This document shows, piece by piece, positions 55,158-63,866 of a stretch of 64,000 bases of DNA. The notes below the pieces were generated by a model. It was not told where the DNA came from, did no database searches, and saw nothing but the letters and a program-made list of their open reading frames with translations. The translations under genes and the position numbers were made by a program. This DNA is from Fundidesulfovibrio putealis DSM 16056. Lineage in GTDB: Bacteria; Desulfobacterota; Desulfovibrionia; Desulfovibrionales; Desulfovibrionaceae. Within the stretch, counting starts at the first letter, position 1. Every line of letters begins with the position of its first letter. Location of the stretch: the NCBI RefSeq assembly GCF_000429325.1, contig NZ_AUBQ01000013.1, forward strand, positions 217,846 through 281,845, given 5' to 3'.

Positions 55158-55295
55158 GTTGCCTGCCGGGCCGCTCAAGCGGACGGCAGCGGCATCCGGC
55201 GCTCTCCCCGCAGGCGGACATTGGACCGGCGAACAGGCCTCAGCCTGACAGCCGAAGCGCGATGAAGAGACCAGAAAACACATGAAATCAGCTCC

Positions 55296-55324
55296 TTGGA
55301 GTAGCCTTCAAGCCTTCTTACATT
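55296..55324 (+). promoter_or_regulatory. Possible glnA promoter
   Basis: TTGGAG at 55296-55301 and TACATT at 55319-55324, 17 bases apart, about 115 bases before glnA. It is a weak match; no NtrC or sigma-54 site was recognised in the 280-base region. Confidence 0.3.
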
Positions 55325-55440
55325 TTTGTTACTCACGCCCCCCTTTTCGCCTTGAAGCGCCCCCCCCTTTCGGGTAAAAATAGCAAATTCATGCCCCGGT
55401 TTCGGGGAGCGAAACAAACGACCCCACATGGAGGACTGCC

Positions 55441-56778
55441 ATGGCGGTTTTCAAATGCAAGAATGCCGACGATGTTCTGAAGGCTGTGAAGGACTATAAC
55501 GTCTCCTTCGTCCAGTTCTGGTTCATCGACATCCTGGGAATGCTCAAAAGCTTCCAGATCACCCCGCGCGAGCTGGAAGCCGCCTTCGACGAGGGCATGG
55601 GCTTCGACGGCTCGTCCATCACCGGATTCACCAAGATCCACGAATCCGACATGGTGGCCTTCCCGGACCCCTCCACCTTCCAACTGGTGGCCTGGCGTCC
55701 CAGCGACCGCCCGGTGGCGCGCCTGTTCTGCGACGTGCGAAACCCCGACGGCACGCCCTTTGCCGCAGACTCGCGCTATGTGCTCAAGCGCATGCTCAAG
55801 CGCGCGGCGGATCTCGGCTACACCTACTTCGTCGGCCCTGAGCTGGAGTTCTTTCTCTTCGCCAACTCCTCCGAGCCCAAAATCCTGGACCGTGGCGGCT
55901 ACTTCGACGCTCCGCCCCTGGACCTGGCCAACGACGTGCGCCGCGACATCATCTTCGCCCTGGAATCCATGGGCATCGGCGTGGAGTACTCCCACCACGA
56001 GGTGGCCCCCTCCCAGCACGAGATCGACCTGCGCTACAACGAGGCCCTGGCCATGGCCGACACCGCCATCACCTACCGCGTGGTGGTCAAGGAAGTGGCG
56101 CGCAAGCACGGCTGCTACGCCTCGTTCATGCCCAAGCCCCTGTTCGGCGAGAACGGCTCGGGCATGCACGTGCACCAGTCGCTGTTCAAGGGATCCAAAA
56201 ACGCCTTCTACGACGCCTCCTCCCCCAACCACCTCTCCACCGAGGCCCAGGCCTACATCGCGGGACTACTCAAGCATGCGCCCGAGTTCACCCTGGTCAC
56301 CAACCAGTGGGTGAACTCCTACAAGCGCCTCGTTCCCGGCTACGAGGCCCCCGTGTACATCGCCTGGGCGCAGCGCAACCGCTCGGCGCTGATCCGCGTG
56401 CCCATGTACAAGCCCGGAAAGGAGTCCGCCACGCGCATCGAGCTGCGCTCGCCCGACCCGGCCGCCAACCCCTACCTGGCCTTCGCGGTGATGCTGGGCG
56501 CGGGCCTCAAGGGCATCGAGGACAACTACAAGCTGGCCAAGCCCGTGGAGGACAACATCTTCCACATGGACGAGCGCGAGATGAAGAAGCACGGCATCTC
56601 ATCCTTGCCCGGCAGCCTGCACGAGGCCGTGGAGAACCTGGAGAAGTCCGCGCTCATGAAGGACATCCTGGGCGACCACCTGCACGCCGCCCTGGTGAAC
56701 TACAAGTACGACGAGTGGGACAAGTACCGCATGCAGATCACCGAGTACGAGATCGAGCGCTACCTGCCCATTCTGTAG
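55441..56778 (+). CDS. glnA: Glutamine synthetase type I
   Basis: 445 residues, GSI-alpha length without the 25-residue adenylylation insertion. The N-terminal FVQFWFIDILGMLKS segment, the EGMGFDGSSITGF motif (Asp50-like loop), VGPELEFFLF metal-binding Glu region, HEVAPSQHEID, and C-terminal RIELRSPDPAANPYL and HMDEREMKKHGIS are seen. It makes glutamine from glutamate, ammonia and ATP. The expected Tyr adenylylation site is not visible in this form, so control is probably allosteric or transcriptional. The ATG has GGAGG upstream. Confidence 0.97.
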   Translation: MAVFKCKNADDVLKAVKDYNVSFVQFWFIDILGMLKSFQITPRELEAAFDEGMGFDGSSITGFTKIHESDMVAFPDPSTFQLVAWRPSDRPVARLFCDVRNPDGTPFAADSRYVLKRMLKRAADLGYTYFVGPELEFFLFANSSEPKILDRGGYFDAPPLDLANDVRRDIIFALESMGIGVEYSHHEVAPSQHEIDLRYNEALAMADTAITYRVVVKEVARKHGCYASFMPKPLFGENGSGMHVHQSLFKGSKNAFYDASSPNHLSTEAQAYIAGLLKHAPEFTLVTNQWVNSYKRLVPGYEAPVYIAWAQRNRSALIRVPMYKPGKESATRIELRSPDPAANPYLAFAVMLGAGLKGIEDNYKLAKPVEDNIFHMDEREMKKHGISSLPGSLHEAVENLEKSALMKDILGDHLHAALVNYKYDEWDKYRMQITEYEIERYLPIL

Positions 56779-56819
56779 CCTGCCCGATCAGGCGATTCAG
56801 ACGATTCACAACGCATGGA

Positions 56820-56849
56820 GGCCGCCCGGATACGGGCGGCCTTTTTATT
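56820..56849 (+). terminator. Rho-independent terminator of glnA
   Basis: GGCCGCCCG and CGGGCGGCC arms with a four-base loop followed by TTTTTATT, 40 bases past the glnA stop. Confidence 0.92.
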
Positions 56850-56939
56850 CCATCCGGTAACCAGACGGCCGCAGCAGCGGTCCTGGACTGTACCATCCGC
56901 AAGCGTTTCCGAAAGGAAACTCCCCAACACGAGAATGCC

Positions 56940-58340
56940 GTGAACACCGATACATCGAAACAATGGGCCATCCTTACCGCCGTGGTCGTTACCCAGTGCG
57001 CGGTGCCTTTCATGCTGTCGGCCGTGGGTGTCTGCCTGCCCTCCATCGGGCGCGATCTTGGCGCCACGGCCATCCAACTCACCCTGGTCGAGTCCGTGTT
57101 CCTGGCTGTCAACGCCATGTTCCTGCTGCCTCTCGGACGCGCCGCCGACATTCTGGGGCGCGGAGGCGTCTTCCTGGCGGGGCTTGCCATCTTCACCGCG
57201 AGTTCGCTGTCGCTGGCCTTCGCCCCGGACATGGCGGGCTTTCTGGCCCTGCGCGCAGTGCAGGGGTTCGGCGGGGCCATGACCCTGGCCACGGGCCTGG
57301 CGCTCCTCTACGACGCCTTCCCGCCGCAGACCAGGGGCCGCGCCCTGGGCATCAGCGTGGCGGGTATCTACCTGGGCATCTCCGGCGGCCCTTTCCTGGG
57401 CGGGGTGATAACCACGCACCTGGGCTGGCGCTGGGTGTTCTATCTGGGCATGCTCCCGTGCCTGGTTTCGCTGGCCATATGCCTGCGCAATCTGGACTGG
57501 CGGCTGCGGCCCAAGCCGGGCGAGCGCTTCGACTGGACGGGCGCGGTGCTGTGCGTCGTGTGCATCGGCCTGCTCACGTACGGCAGCGCGCACACGGAAA
57601 GCATGGCGGGGTGGATGTCCATGGCCGGTGGCGCGGCGACGCTGGCCGCCTTCCTGCTGGTGGAGCGCGCAAGCCCATCTCCGCTGCTCGACCTGAGGCT
57701 CTTCGTCGGCAACCGCGCTTTCTCGCTCGGCATGGCGGCCATGTTCCTGATCTATTCCTCAGCCTTCGGCGCGAGCTTCCTGCTGAGCCTTTACCTGCAA
57801 TACGGCCGCAACATGAATCCGTCCGAAGCAGGACTTTTGCTGGCCTTCCAGCCCCTTGTGCAATGTCTGGTTTCCCCGTTCACCGGACGGCTTTCAGACA
57901 GGCTTCCCGTGCACCTCATGGCCGGGTCCGGGGCATTGTTCGTGGCCGCCGGACTGCTTCTGGCCTCCACCCTGGACGCAGGGTCCGGTCAGGGAACGGT
58001 CATCGCCGTCCTGGCGGTGGTGGGGCTCGGCATCGGACTGTTCGCCGCGCCGAACATGGCCGGGGTCATGTCCGGCGTGGCCCCGCAACGCTACGGCGTA
58101 GCCTCCGCCCTCACCGGCCAGACCCGCACCCTGGGCATGACCTGCGGCATGGTGCTGATCACGCTTGTCATCTCGCATTTCGTTGGGAACAGGCCCCTCG
58201 GGGCGGAGGTGTTCGCGCAGTATCACACGGCCATGCGCCTGCTGCTTACCCTTTTCGGGTGCACCTGCCTGTTCGGCTCCGTGCTGGCCTTTCTGGGAGC
58301 GGCAAAGCCGCACGCAGCGCGCAGCCAGGAGAAGCCATGA
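56940..58340 (+). CDS. MFS transporter, DHA2 (14-TM) drug/efflux type
   Basis: 466 residues with about 14 hydrophobic segments. MFS motif A is LPLGRAADILGRGGVF (G-x3-D-x2-G-x-x3 region) and the loop 2-3 and C motifs are ISGGPFLGGVITTH and near GALGISVAGIYLG, consistent with DHA2 exporters of drugs, dyes or bile salts. Substrate unknown. The start GTG 56940 is an inference because the true ribosome site is weak. The last base pairs overlap a 34-codon fragment that copies the start of the aminotransferase gene downstream. Confidence 0.9.
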   Translation: MNTDTSKQWAILTAVVVTQCAVPFMLSAVGVCLPSIGRDLGATAIQLTLVESVFLAVNAMFLLPLGRAADILGRGGVFLAGLAIFTASSLSLAFAPDMAGFLALRAVQGFGGAMTLATGLALLYDAFPPQTRGRALGISVAGIYLGISGGPFLGGVITTHLGWRWVFYLGMLPCLVSLAICLRNLDWRLRPKPGERFDWTGAVLCVVCIGLLTYGSAHTESMAGWMSMAGGAATLAAFLLVERASPSPLLDLRLFVGNRAFSLGMAAMFLIYSSAFGASFLLSLYLQYGRNMNPSEAGLLLAFQPLVQCLVSPFTGRLSDRLPVHLMAGSGALFVAAGLLLASTLDAGSGQGTVIAVLAVVGLGIGLFAAPNMAGVMSGVAPQRYGVASALTGQTRTLGMTCGMVLITLVISHFVGNRPLGAEVFAQYHTAMRLLLTLFGCTCLFGSVLAFLGAAKPHAARSQEKP

Positions 58341-58441
58341 TTGCCGCCATGCGCCAGATTTTCGCCATTCCCGACGACGTCGCCTCCACCCGGCAGACAA
58401 AGCTTGCCGCACGCCGTGCGCCTCTGTATATCCTGGCATAA
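58337..58441 (+). pseudogene. Truncated duplicate of the aminotransferase start
   Basis: A 34-codon frame whose first part (MIAAMRQIFAIPDDVA) repeats the beginning of the gene at 59014 (MIPSQRQLFAIPDDVV). DNA 58320-58382 aligns to 58997-59059 without gaps, including the ribosome site. It then diverges and stops at 58439. It is a remnant of duplication, deletion or recombination; the ATG overlaps the MFS gene by four bases. Confidence 0.75.
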
Positions 58442-58461
58442 CTCATTCACAGGAGACCCCC

Positions 58462-58875
58462 ATGCGCAAGCTGAACGTGCTGTCCGTCCTGTTGGCCCTG
58501 GTCCTGTTCGCAGCCCCGGCACTGGCGGGCAAAGACGACCCCCTGTTCATAAACCTCACCAGCGACGACCCGCACCGCACGCTCATGGCCATCGGCTTCG
58601 GGCAGGCCCAGATGCAGCGCGGGCACGCGCTCACCGTGTACCTGAACGACAAGGGTGTGCTGGTGGCCAGCAGGAAGAACGCCGCCCAGTTCGCCGAGCA
58701 GCAGAAGATGCTCTCGGACATCGCGGCCAAGGGCGGCGCGGTCCTCGTGTGCCCCATGTGCAGCAAGAAATTCGGCGTGGCCGAGGCGGACCTGATTGAA
58801 GGCGCGAAGATCACCAGCCCCGACATCACCGGCCCGGCACTGTTCAAGGACGGCACCAAGACCCTCTCCTGGTAG
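58462..58875 (+). CDS. DsrE-like family exported protein
   Basis: 137 residues with a signal peptide (VLLALVLFAAPALA). The mature domain has the DsrE/DsrF-like pattern FINLTSDDPHRTLMAIGFGQAQM, shown in part, LTVYLNDKGVLVASRKN and VLVCPMCSKKFGVAEADL, including a CPMC pair. DsrE family proteins are small sulfur-carrier proteins, but this one is exported and its Cys pair may bind metal or sulfur instead. RBS AGGAGA upstream. It stands between the MFS gene and the aminotransferase. Confidence 0.82.
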   Translation: MRKLNVLSVLLALVLFAAPALAGKDDPLFINLTSDDPHRTLMAIGFGQAQMQRGHALTVYLNDKGVLVASRKNAAQFAEQQKMLSDIAAKGGAVLVCPMCSKKFGVAEADLIEGAKITSPDITGPALFKDGTKTLSW

Positions 58876-59013
58876 CCGCTCCAGGCGCATCGCACGCTGC
58901 GGGCAGTGCCGACGCGCTCCCGCAGCCTATCCGGCGGCTCCGTCCGGCTTTCCCCGCTTGAACTTCCCAGGCATCCGGGTATCCTGCCCCGCATCACGCA
59001 GCCAGGAGAAGCC

Positions 59014-60144
59014 ATGATTCCCAGTCAGCGCCAGCTTTTTGCCATCCCCGACGACGTCGTCTACTTGAACTGCGCCTCCACCTCCCCCTTGCCCGCCTCG
59101 GCGGAACAGGCCGGGCGCGAGGCCATGGCTTTCAAGCGCACCCCCTGGCTCATCGGGCCTGAGGGCCTGCCGAACGGCCCGGAAGCCGCCCGCGCCGGGT
59201 TCGCCAAAATTCTGGGCTGCGACGCCGAGGGCGTGGCCCTGGTTCCCTCCGTGTCCTTCGCCATGGCCGTCGCGGCACGCAACCTCCCCCTCGACGCCAA
59301 CCGCAACGTGCTGGTGCTGCACGAGGAGTTCCCCTCCAACGTGTTCCCCTGGCTGCGCATGGCCCCGGGCCGCGTGAAGGCCCTGCCGCGCCCCAAGGAG
59401 GGCACCTGGTCCGAGGCCGTGATCGAGGCCATCACCGGGGACATAGGGCTGGTGGCCCTGCCGCACTGCCACTGGATGGACGGCACCGTGTTCGACCTGG
59501 GCGCGGTGCGCGCCGCCTGCGACCGCGTGGGCGCGCATCTGGTGGTGGACGCCACCCAGTCGCTTGGAGCCATGCCCTTTGATTTCGAGGCCGCGCGCCC
59601 GGACTTCGTGGCCGCCACGGGCCACAAGTGGCTCCTGTGTCCGCACGGCGTGGGCTTCTGCTACGTGGCCCCCAAGTGGCGCGAAGGCGAACCCATCGAG
59701 GAGAACTGGAAGAACCGACTGGGCAGTGAGGACTATTCGCGCCTGACCGAATACGAGAACCAATACCGCCCCGGCGCGCGCCGCTACGACCTGGGCGAGG
59801 TGACCAACTCGGTGCTTTTGCCCATGGCCACCGAATCTTTGCGCCTCCTCTCCGAGTGGGGCGTGGCCAACATCGCCGAAACCCTGAGCACAATCACCCG
59901 CAAGCTGGCCCTGCACGGGCAGGCCTTCGGCCTGACCCCCACCCCGGCAGCCGAGCGCGCCCCGCACATGCTGGGGCTGCGCCTGCCCCACGGCCCGGCC
60001 AAGCCGGTCGCGGAGGCCATGGCCCGCGAGAAGGTGTACGTCAGCCCGCGCGGCGGCACGCTGCGCCTGGCCCCGCACCTGTTCGTCAGCGCCGCCGACG
60101 TGGACCGCTTCACCACGGTTTTGTCACGCAGCCTGTCTACATAA
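59014..60144 (+). CDS. Class V aminotransferase (cysteine desulfurase-like)
   Basis: 376 residues with PLP Lys in ATGHKWLLCPHGVG (Lys about residue 206), and the typical HEEFPSNVFPW and HLVVDATQSLGAMPFDF segments (PLP Asp in VVDATQ). It resembles IscS/NifS-like or Csd-type enzymes with small-molecule substrates; no IscU or NifU partner is adjacent. The start at 59014 has AGGAGAAGCC upstream, identical to the copy at 58320-58382. Function is inferred as selenium, sulfur or kynurenine-type chemistry. Confidence 0.9.
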   Translation: MIPSQRQLFAIPDDVVYLNCASTSPLPASAEQAGREAMAFKRTPWLIGPEGLPNGPEAARAGFAKILGCDAEGVALVPSVSFAMAVAARNLPLDANRNVLVLHEEFPSNVFPWLRMAPGRVKALPRPKEGTWSEAVIEAITGDIGLVALPHCHWMDGTVFDLGAVRAACDRVGAHLVVDATQSLGAMPFDFEAARPDFVAATGHKWLLCPHGVGFCYVAPKWREGEPIEENWKNRLGSEDYSRLTEYENQYRPGARRYDLGEVTNSVLLPMATESLRLLSEWGVANIAETLSTITRKLALHGQAFGLTPTPAAERAPHMLGLRLPHGPAKPVAEAMAREKVYVSPRGGTLRLAPHLFVSAADVDRFTTVLSRSLST

Positions 60145-60216
60145 AGGGAAAAGAGGACCGTTTCCCCAGGCCCACAGGGCATGGTACACGCCGCCCGGAA
60201 GCATCAAGGAGCGCCC

Positions 60217-60459
60217 ATGAGCATCGAATGGACCAAGCACGACGACTCGACCTACTACATGAGCCTTGGCAAGGCCCTTTTGGTGGCGGTGGTCTATGAG
60301 CGGCTCACGCCGCCGGGATGGAAGGTGCAGGTGGGCCAGCGCACCCTGAAGGACAAGTTCGCGTCGCTTGAGGACGCCCAGAAGATCGCCCTGGCCTTCG
60401 CCGACAAGGTGGCCACAGCGGTGCGGGCGGACCTGGACGCGCTGAAGGCCCAAGGATGA
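60217..60459 (+). CDS. Small hypothetical protein
   Basis: 80 residues. Start MSIEWTKHDD at 60217 with AAGGAG upstream; the first ATG at 60181 is less likely. The sequence (SLGKALLVAVVYERLTPPGW then TLKDKFASLEDAQKIALAFA) is a compact alpha/beta domain with no recognised family, signal peptide or membrane helix. It sits between the aminotransferase and the Tat-type small protein. I cannot suggest a function. Confidence 0.7.
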   Translation: MSIEWTKHDDSTYYMSLGKALLVAVVYERLTPPGWKVQVGQRTLKDKFASLEDAQKIALAFADKVATAVRADLDALKAQG

Positions 60460-60547
60460 CCCTGCCTCGCGCCTCATGCGCCGCGCTTCGGGCGCGCACG
60501 TTTGACCCTGCGCAACGCGCCGGGAGTCTCCGCAGGCGTCAAACCGC

Positions 60548-60853
60548 ATGAAACGCCGCGACTTCCTGTCCTTCTGCCTGGCGTGTGCGTCCGGGGGCGC
60601 GCTTTTTCCGGCGCGCCCGGCCCGGGCCATGTCCTTCGACAAGGAACGTCGCTGCTGCGCCACCTGCCACTATTGGACCGGGGCCCGCAAGGCCTTCAGC
60701 CAGGAGCGCGTCACCGCCGAGGTGAACGAACGCGCCCGCTGCACCAACCCGGACAGCGACTACCGCAACCTGTTCGTGAATTCCCTGCACGTCTGCGACA
60801 AGTACTGGCGCTGGGACCAGCTCAACCAGAGCCCCGTCTTTCGTCCAAGCTGA
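60548..60853 (+). CDS. Small Tat-exported cysteine-rich protein
   Basis: 101 residues. A twin-arginine signal MKRRDFLSFCLACASGG is followed by a mature domain with Cys in RRCCATCHYW, RARCTNP and LHVCDKYW. Five Cys with a CCATC pair suggest a metal or iron-sulfur ligand set that needs cytoplasmic folding before export, the usual use of the Tat system. No family is recognised. Spacing from the preceding gene is 90 bases; the stop is followed by a convergent gene on the minus strand. Confidence 0.72.
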   Translation: MKRRDFLSFCLACASGGALFPARPARAMSFDKERRCCATCHYWTGARKAFSQERVTAEVNERARCTNPDSDYRNLFVNSLHVCDKYWRWDQLNQSPVFRPS

Positions 60854-60959
60854 CGCTTCGGCCCCGTCCTCGTACCCGTGGCAATGCCCGTCCAGCCTTT
60901 TCACGGCAAAAGCGCCGCGCGTGTCCCCGGCGCATGTTCCTGCTTTCCGTCGTCACGCC

Positions 60960-61253
60960 TCAGCGCGCCGTGCTGCCCAGCACTTCCTTGAGCTTGCCGC
61001 CGTCCTGGAGCCCCTGGATATACGCGAAGCGCACGTACAGGTGCCGGATGCGCTCCGTCAGGCCCTCCATCTCACTCATGAGGATCTGGGCCTCTGCCGT
61101 GCTCTCTTCCGGAACGAGCTCCAGGAGCTTCTCGCCCGCCTTGCGCAACGATTCGAAATACTGGGGAGCCTCCTCGCCGGGAATCGGCGCGTTCCAGAGG
61201 TCTTCCAGCCTCGACGAGATTATGTCCGGAAACACGGTCTTGGGAGCGTCCAT
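60960..61253 (-). CDS. Small hypothetical helical protein
   Basis: 97 residues, mostly alpha-helical (MDAPKTVFPDIISSRLEDLWN, then APQYFESLRKAGEKLLELVP and RHLYVRFAYIQGLQDG). Start 61253 has AGGAGG six bases upstream; ATG 61283 is an in-frame alternative with weaker support. No known domain. It follows the WcbI-like gene by 26 bases on the same strand, so it may be the second gene of that operon. Confidence 0.68.
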   Translation of the reverse strand: MDAPKTVFPDIISSRLEDLWNAPIPGEEAPQYFESLRKAGEKLLELVPEESTAEAQILMSEMEGLTERIRHLYVRFAYIQGLQDGGKLKEVLGSTAR

Positions 61254-61279
61254 ACCTGCCCTCCTGGTGAAAATGTTGC

Positions 61280-62107
61280 TCATCTTCCCTGCAGATACCG
61301 GATGAAGTCGCTTCGCCCGGCCAGTTTGCAATCCAGATACAGCCCGATATACTCAATATATGTCATGGGGTGGCCATAAATAGTGTACGTGGCCCCCTCC
61401 GGGACGAATTCCAGCCCGTGGAACCCGGCCACCTGCGGGTGGATGGGCAGCTCGAATTCGTACTGGACCTCGGGATAAGCCTGCCGGTAGCTCTCCGGCA
61501 ACCCCGGCATGCCAAGCTTCGCAAGCACCGCGTCCGCCGCGTGCAGCATGAGCGTCCTGCCGGGGTGGTTCACGCTCATGAAAAGCTTCTCCTTCCTGAA
61601 ACGTTCTTCAATAATGTCCACATACTGAACGTCGCACAGCCTTTCTTTGCCCCGCTCCACGGCCAGGGTCTCGCGCAGCAGCGCCTCCAGGCCGAACATC
61701 TGGTCCAGGTTGCCGCGCACCGCCACCAGCATGGCCTCGTCCTTGCCAAGGCCGCGCTCCAGCAGGCTGTCCAGCATCACGTCCGAGTAATCGAACCCCG
61801 GCTTGCTGCTCCAGAACGGCCAGTACCCCTTGAACAGCATGTTGGGGATGCACAGGCTGCGCGCACCCGGCCCAAGCGCCGCCTTCAGGCTCGCCGAGGA
61901 CAGCTCGCCCCACTCATCGCCCAGATGCTGGTGCAACAGCAGCCCGCAGCGCGCAAGGCTCCGCGCAGGTATGGCATGCCGGGTGAAGTTGACGTAATAC
62001 TCCACCTCATAGCCGGCCATGAACTCCGGCGATGCCCCAAGCAGCGCCGTCAGAGTTTCACCCTGACAGTTTCCGTGGATGATGCACAACTTTTTTGACG
62101 ACAGCAT
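61280..62107 (-). CDS. WcbI-like polysaccharide biosynthesis protein
   Basis: 275 residues beginning MLSSKKLCIIHGNCQGET. The N-terminal HGNCQ with a Rossmann-like beta-alpha start and later YVNFTRHAIP, CGLLLHQHLGDEWGEL and FMSVNHPGRTLMLHAADAV match the WcbI family (polysaccharide biosynthesis acetyltransferase-like), described first in capsule clusters. Start 62107 has GGGAG upstream. It is away from the glycan island at 31132-35040, so it may be a second, separate surface-modification gene. The fold and enzyme activity are family knowledge, not proven here. Confidence 0.85.
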   Translation of the reverse strand: MLSSKKLCIIHGNCQGETLTALLGASPEFMAGYEVEYYVNFTRHAIPARSLARCGLLLHQHLGDEWGELSSASLKAALGPGARSLCIPNMLFKGYWPFWSSKPGFDYSDVMLDSLLERGLGKDEAMLVAVRGNLDQMFGLEALLRETLAVERGKERLCDVQYVDIIEERFRKEKLFMSVNHPGRTLMLHAADAVLAKLGMPGLPESYRQAYPEVQYEFELPIHPQVAGFHGLEFVPEGATYTIYGHPMTYIEYIGLYLDCKLAGRSDFIRYLQGR

Positions 62108-62146
62108 GACCCGCTCCCTAACACATCCCGCGTCCAAGGAGAACAC

Positions 62147-62692
62147 ATGAACGCACGCGACGCCCTGGCGCTCGTCAATTCCCAGGAACCCGAAAAGCAC
62201 ATGGTGCTCCACGCCCTCCAGTCCCAGGCCATCCTGCGGGCCATGGCCGCGCGCCTGGGCAAGGACGAACCCACCCAGGAACTCTGGGGCCTCACCGGGC
62301 TGCTGCACGACCTGGACTACCCCAAGACCAAGGACCAGCCCGAACGCCACGGCCTGGTAAGCCGCGAACTGCTGGCCGGGAAGCTCCCCGACGACGCCCT
62401 GCACGCCATCGCCGCCCACAACAGCGAAATGACCGGCGTCGCGCCCGAATCAGAGCTGGACTACGCCCTGCGCTGCGCCGAGTCCGTCACCGGCATCATC
62501 CAGGCGGCAGTGCTCATGCGCCCCACCGGCTTCGAAGGGCTGGAGATCAAAAGCATCAAGAAGAAGATGAAAGACAAGGCCTTCGCCCGCAGCGTCCGGC
62601 GCGAGAACATACACGAGTGCGCCCAGGCCGGGCTGGAGCTGGACGAGTTCCTGAAACTCTCCATCGAGGCCATGGCTGGCGTGAAAGAGTAA
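62147..62692 (+). CDS. HD domain phosphohydrolase-like protein
   Basis: 181 residues, HDIG-type HD domain. His-Asp pair in LTGLLHDLDYPKTKD (about residue 53) and later AAHNSEMTG and ALRCAESVTG give the metal and phosphohydrolase ligands. Small single-domain HD proteins like this hydrolyse nucleotides or act in signalling; no GAF or sensory domain is fused. The start lies 39 bases from the divergent WcbI start. Confidence 0.88.
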   Translation: MNARDALALVNSQEPEKHMVLHALQSQAILRAMAARLGKDEPTQELWGLTGLLHDLDYPKTKDQPERHGLVSRELLAGKLPDDALHAIAAHNSEMTGVAPESELDYALRCAESVTGIIQAAVLMRPTGFEGLEIKSIKKKMKDKAFARSVRRENIHECAQAGLELDEFLKLSIEAMAGVKE

Positions 62693-62703
62693 GAGGGGGA
62701 GGG

Positions 62704-62790
62704 GATGCCTCCGGCGGCCAGAGAGGGCTCCGCCCCTTCTGGACTCTCCCGCCAGGGGGATGATCCCCCTGGACCCTCGGTTAGCTACGC
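62704..62790 (+). repeat. Dispersed intergenic hairpin repeat, copy 2
   Basis: Same block as 21496-21586, with a less perfect first hairpin and CCAGGGGGATGATCCCCCTGG as the second. It lies between the convergent HD and EamA genes and could also work as a terminator structure. Confidence 0.83.
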
Positions 62791-62795
62791 GGGAA

Positions 62796-63677
62796 TTATC
62801 GTTTGGCTTGGGCAGGGCGGAGGGAGAAGCGCGGCAGGACGATCACGGCGAGGCCAGCCAGGATGAGGGCCATCCCGAGCAGGCGCATGGGGCCGAAGGT
62901 CTCGCCCATGACCAGATAGGCGCTGACGGTGCCGAACACCGGAATCAGCAGCGAGAACGGAGCCACCATGCTGGCCGGATAGGTCTTCAGGAGCTTGCCC
63001 CAACCGCCGTAGCCGATGAATGTGGCGAACACCGTCAGATACACCACCGACCCAACGCCCATCCAGTTCATGTGGGTCATGGCCTGCACGATCCGCTCCT
63101 GCCCCTCGAACAGGTAGGACATGCCAAGCAGCGGCAGCGGCGGGATGATGGAGAGCCACGCGATGAGCGGCAGCATGTCCGTCTTGCCCGCGCCGCGCAT
63201 GATGATGTTCCCGATGGCCCAGAAGAACGACGCCGCCATCACCAGCGAGAACCCCAGCACGGTCACGCCGCCGGACCCTGCCGTGAGCGAGAGGAACGTA
63301 AGCCCGGCCAGGGCCACGCAGGTTCCCGTCATCTGCCGCGAGGTCGGGGTCTCGCCCAGCACGGCGGCCGCAAGCACCACGGTGAAGAACGCCTGGGATT
63401 GCAGCACCACCGAGGCCAGCCCCGGCGGCATGCCCCAGGCCATGCCCAAAAACAGCAGGCTGAACTGCCCCACGAACCAGGCCAGGCCCAGCGCAATCAT
63501 GCGGCCCCAGGAGATGTTCGGGCGCGGCAGGAAAAACACCGGCAGCGCGGCCAGCACGAAGCGAAGCGCCGCCAACAGCAGCGGCGGGAACGAGTCCAGG
63601 CCGATGCGGATGACCACGAAGTTGCAGCCCCAGAGCGCGGCGACGACAAGCGCCAGAAGTATATGCTTGGGTTTCAC
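62796..63677 (-). CDS. EamA (DMT) family transporter
   Basis: 293 residues with ten hydrophobic segments in two EamA repeats: LLALVVAALWGCNFVVIRIGLD and LGFSLVMAASFFWAIGNIIMR, each abbreviated. Family members export metabolites such as cysteine intermediates or purines. Start GTG 63677 (VKPKHILLALV) has AGGAT eight bases upstream; an ATG at 63854 would add 59 residues of repeat-derived sequence. The gene ends just beside repeat copy 2, and repeat copy 3 covers its upstream side. Confidence 0.9.
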   Translation of the reverse strand: MKPKHILLALVVAALWGCNFVVIRIGLDSFPPLLLAALRFVLAALPVFFLPRPNISWGRMIALGLAWFVGQFSLLFLGMAWGMPPGLASVVLQSQAFFTVVLAAAVLGETPTSRQMTGTCVALAGLTFLSLTAGSGGVTVLGFSLVMAASFFWAIGNIIMRGAGKTDMLPLIAWLSIIPPLPLLGMSYLFEGQERIVQAMTHMNWMGVGSVVYLTVFATFIGYGGWGKLLKTYPASMVAPFSLLIPVFGTVSAYLVMGETFGPMRLLGMALILAGLAVIVLPRFSLRPAQAKR

Positions 63678-63701
63678 GGCAATTATCCTGTTTGTTGAGG
63701 G

Positions 63702-63838
63702 GAAGACGCCTCCGGCCGGCAAAGAGGGCTCCGCCCGTGCCAGCCATACTGGGACTCCGTCCCAGACCCTGGCAGGGCGCTGCCCTGCACCCGCCAGGGG
63801 GATGATCCCCCTGGACCCTCGGTTAGCTTCGCGTAATA
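63702..63838 (+). repeat. Dispersed intergenic hairpin repeat, copy 3 (expanded)
   Basis: Begins with GCCTCCGG and contains GGGCTCCGCCC, then extra hairpins CTGGGACTCCGTCCCAG and CAGGGCGCTGCCCTG, then CCAGGGGGATGATCCCCCTGG and a final GCTTCGCGTAA, as in copy 1. Confidence 0.83.
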
Positions 63839-63866
63839 ACCTGTTACGCTTCAAAAATCTTGTTCT

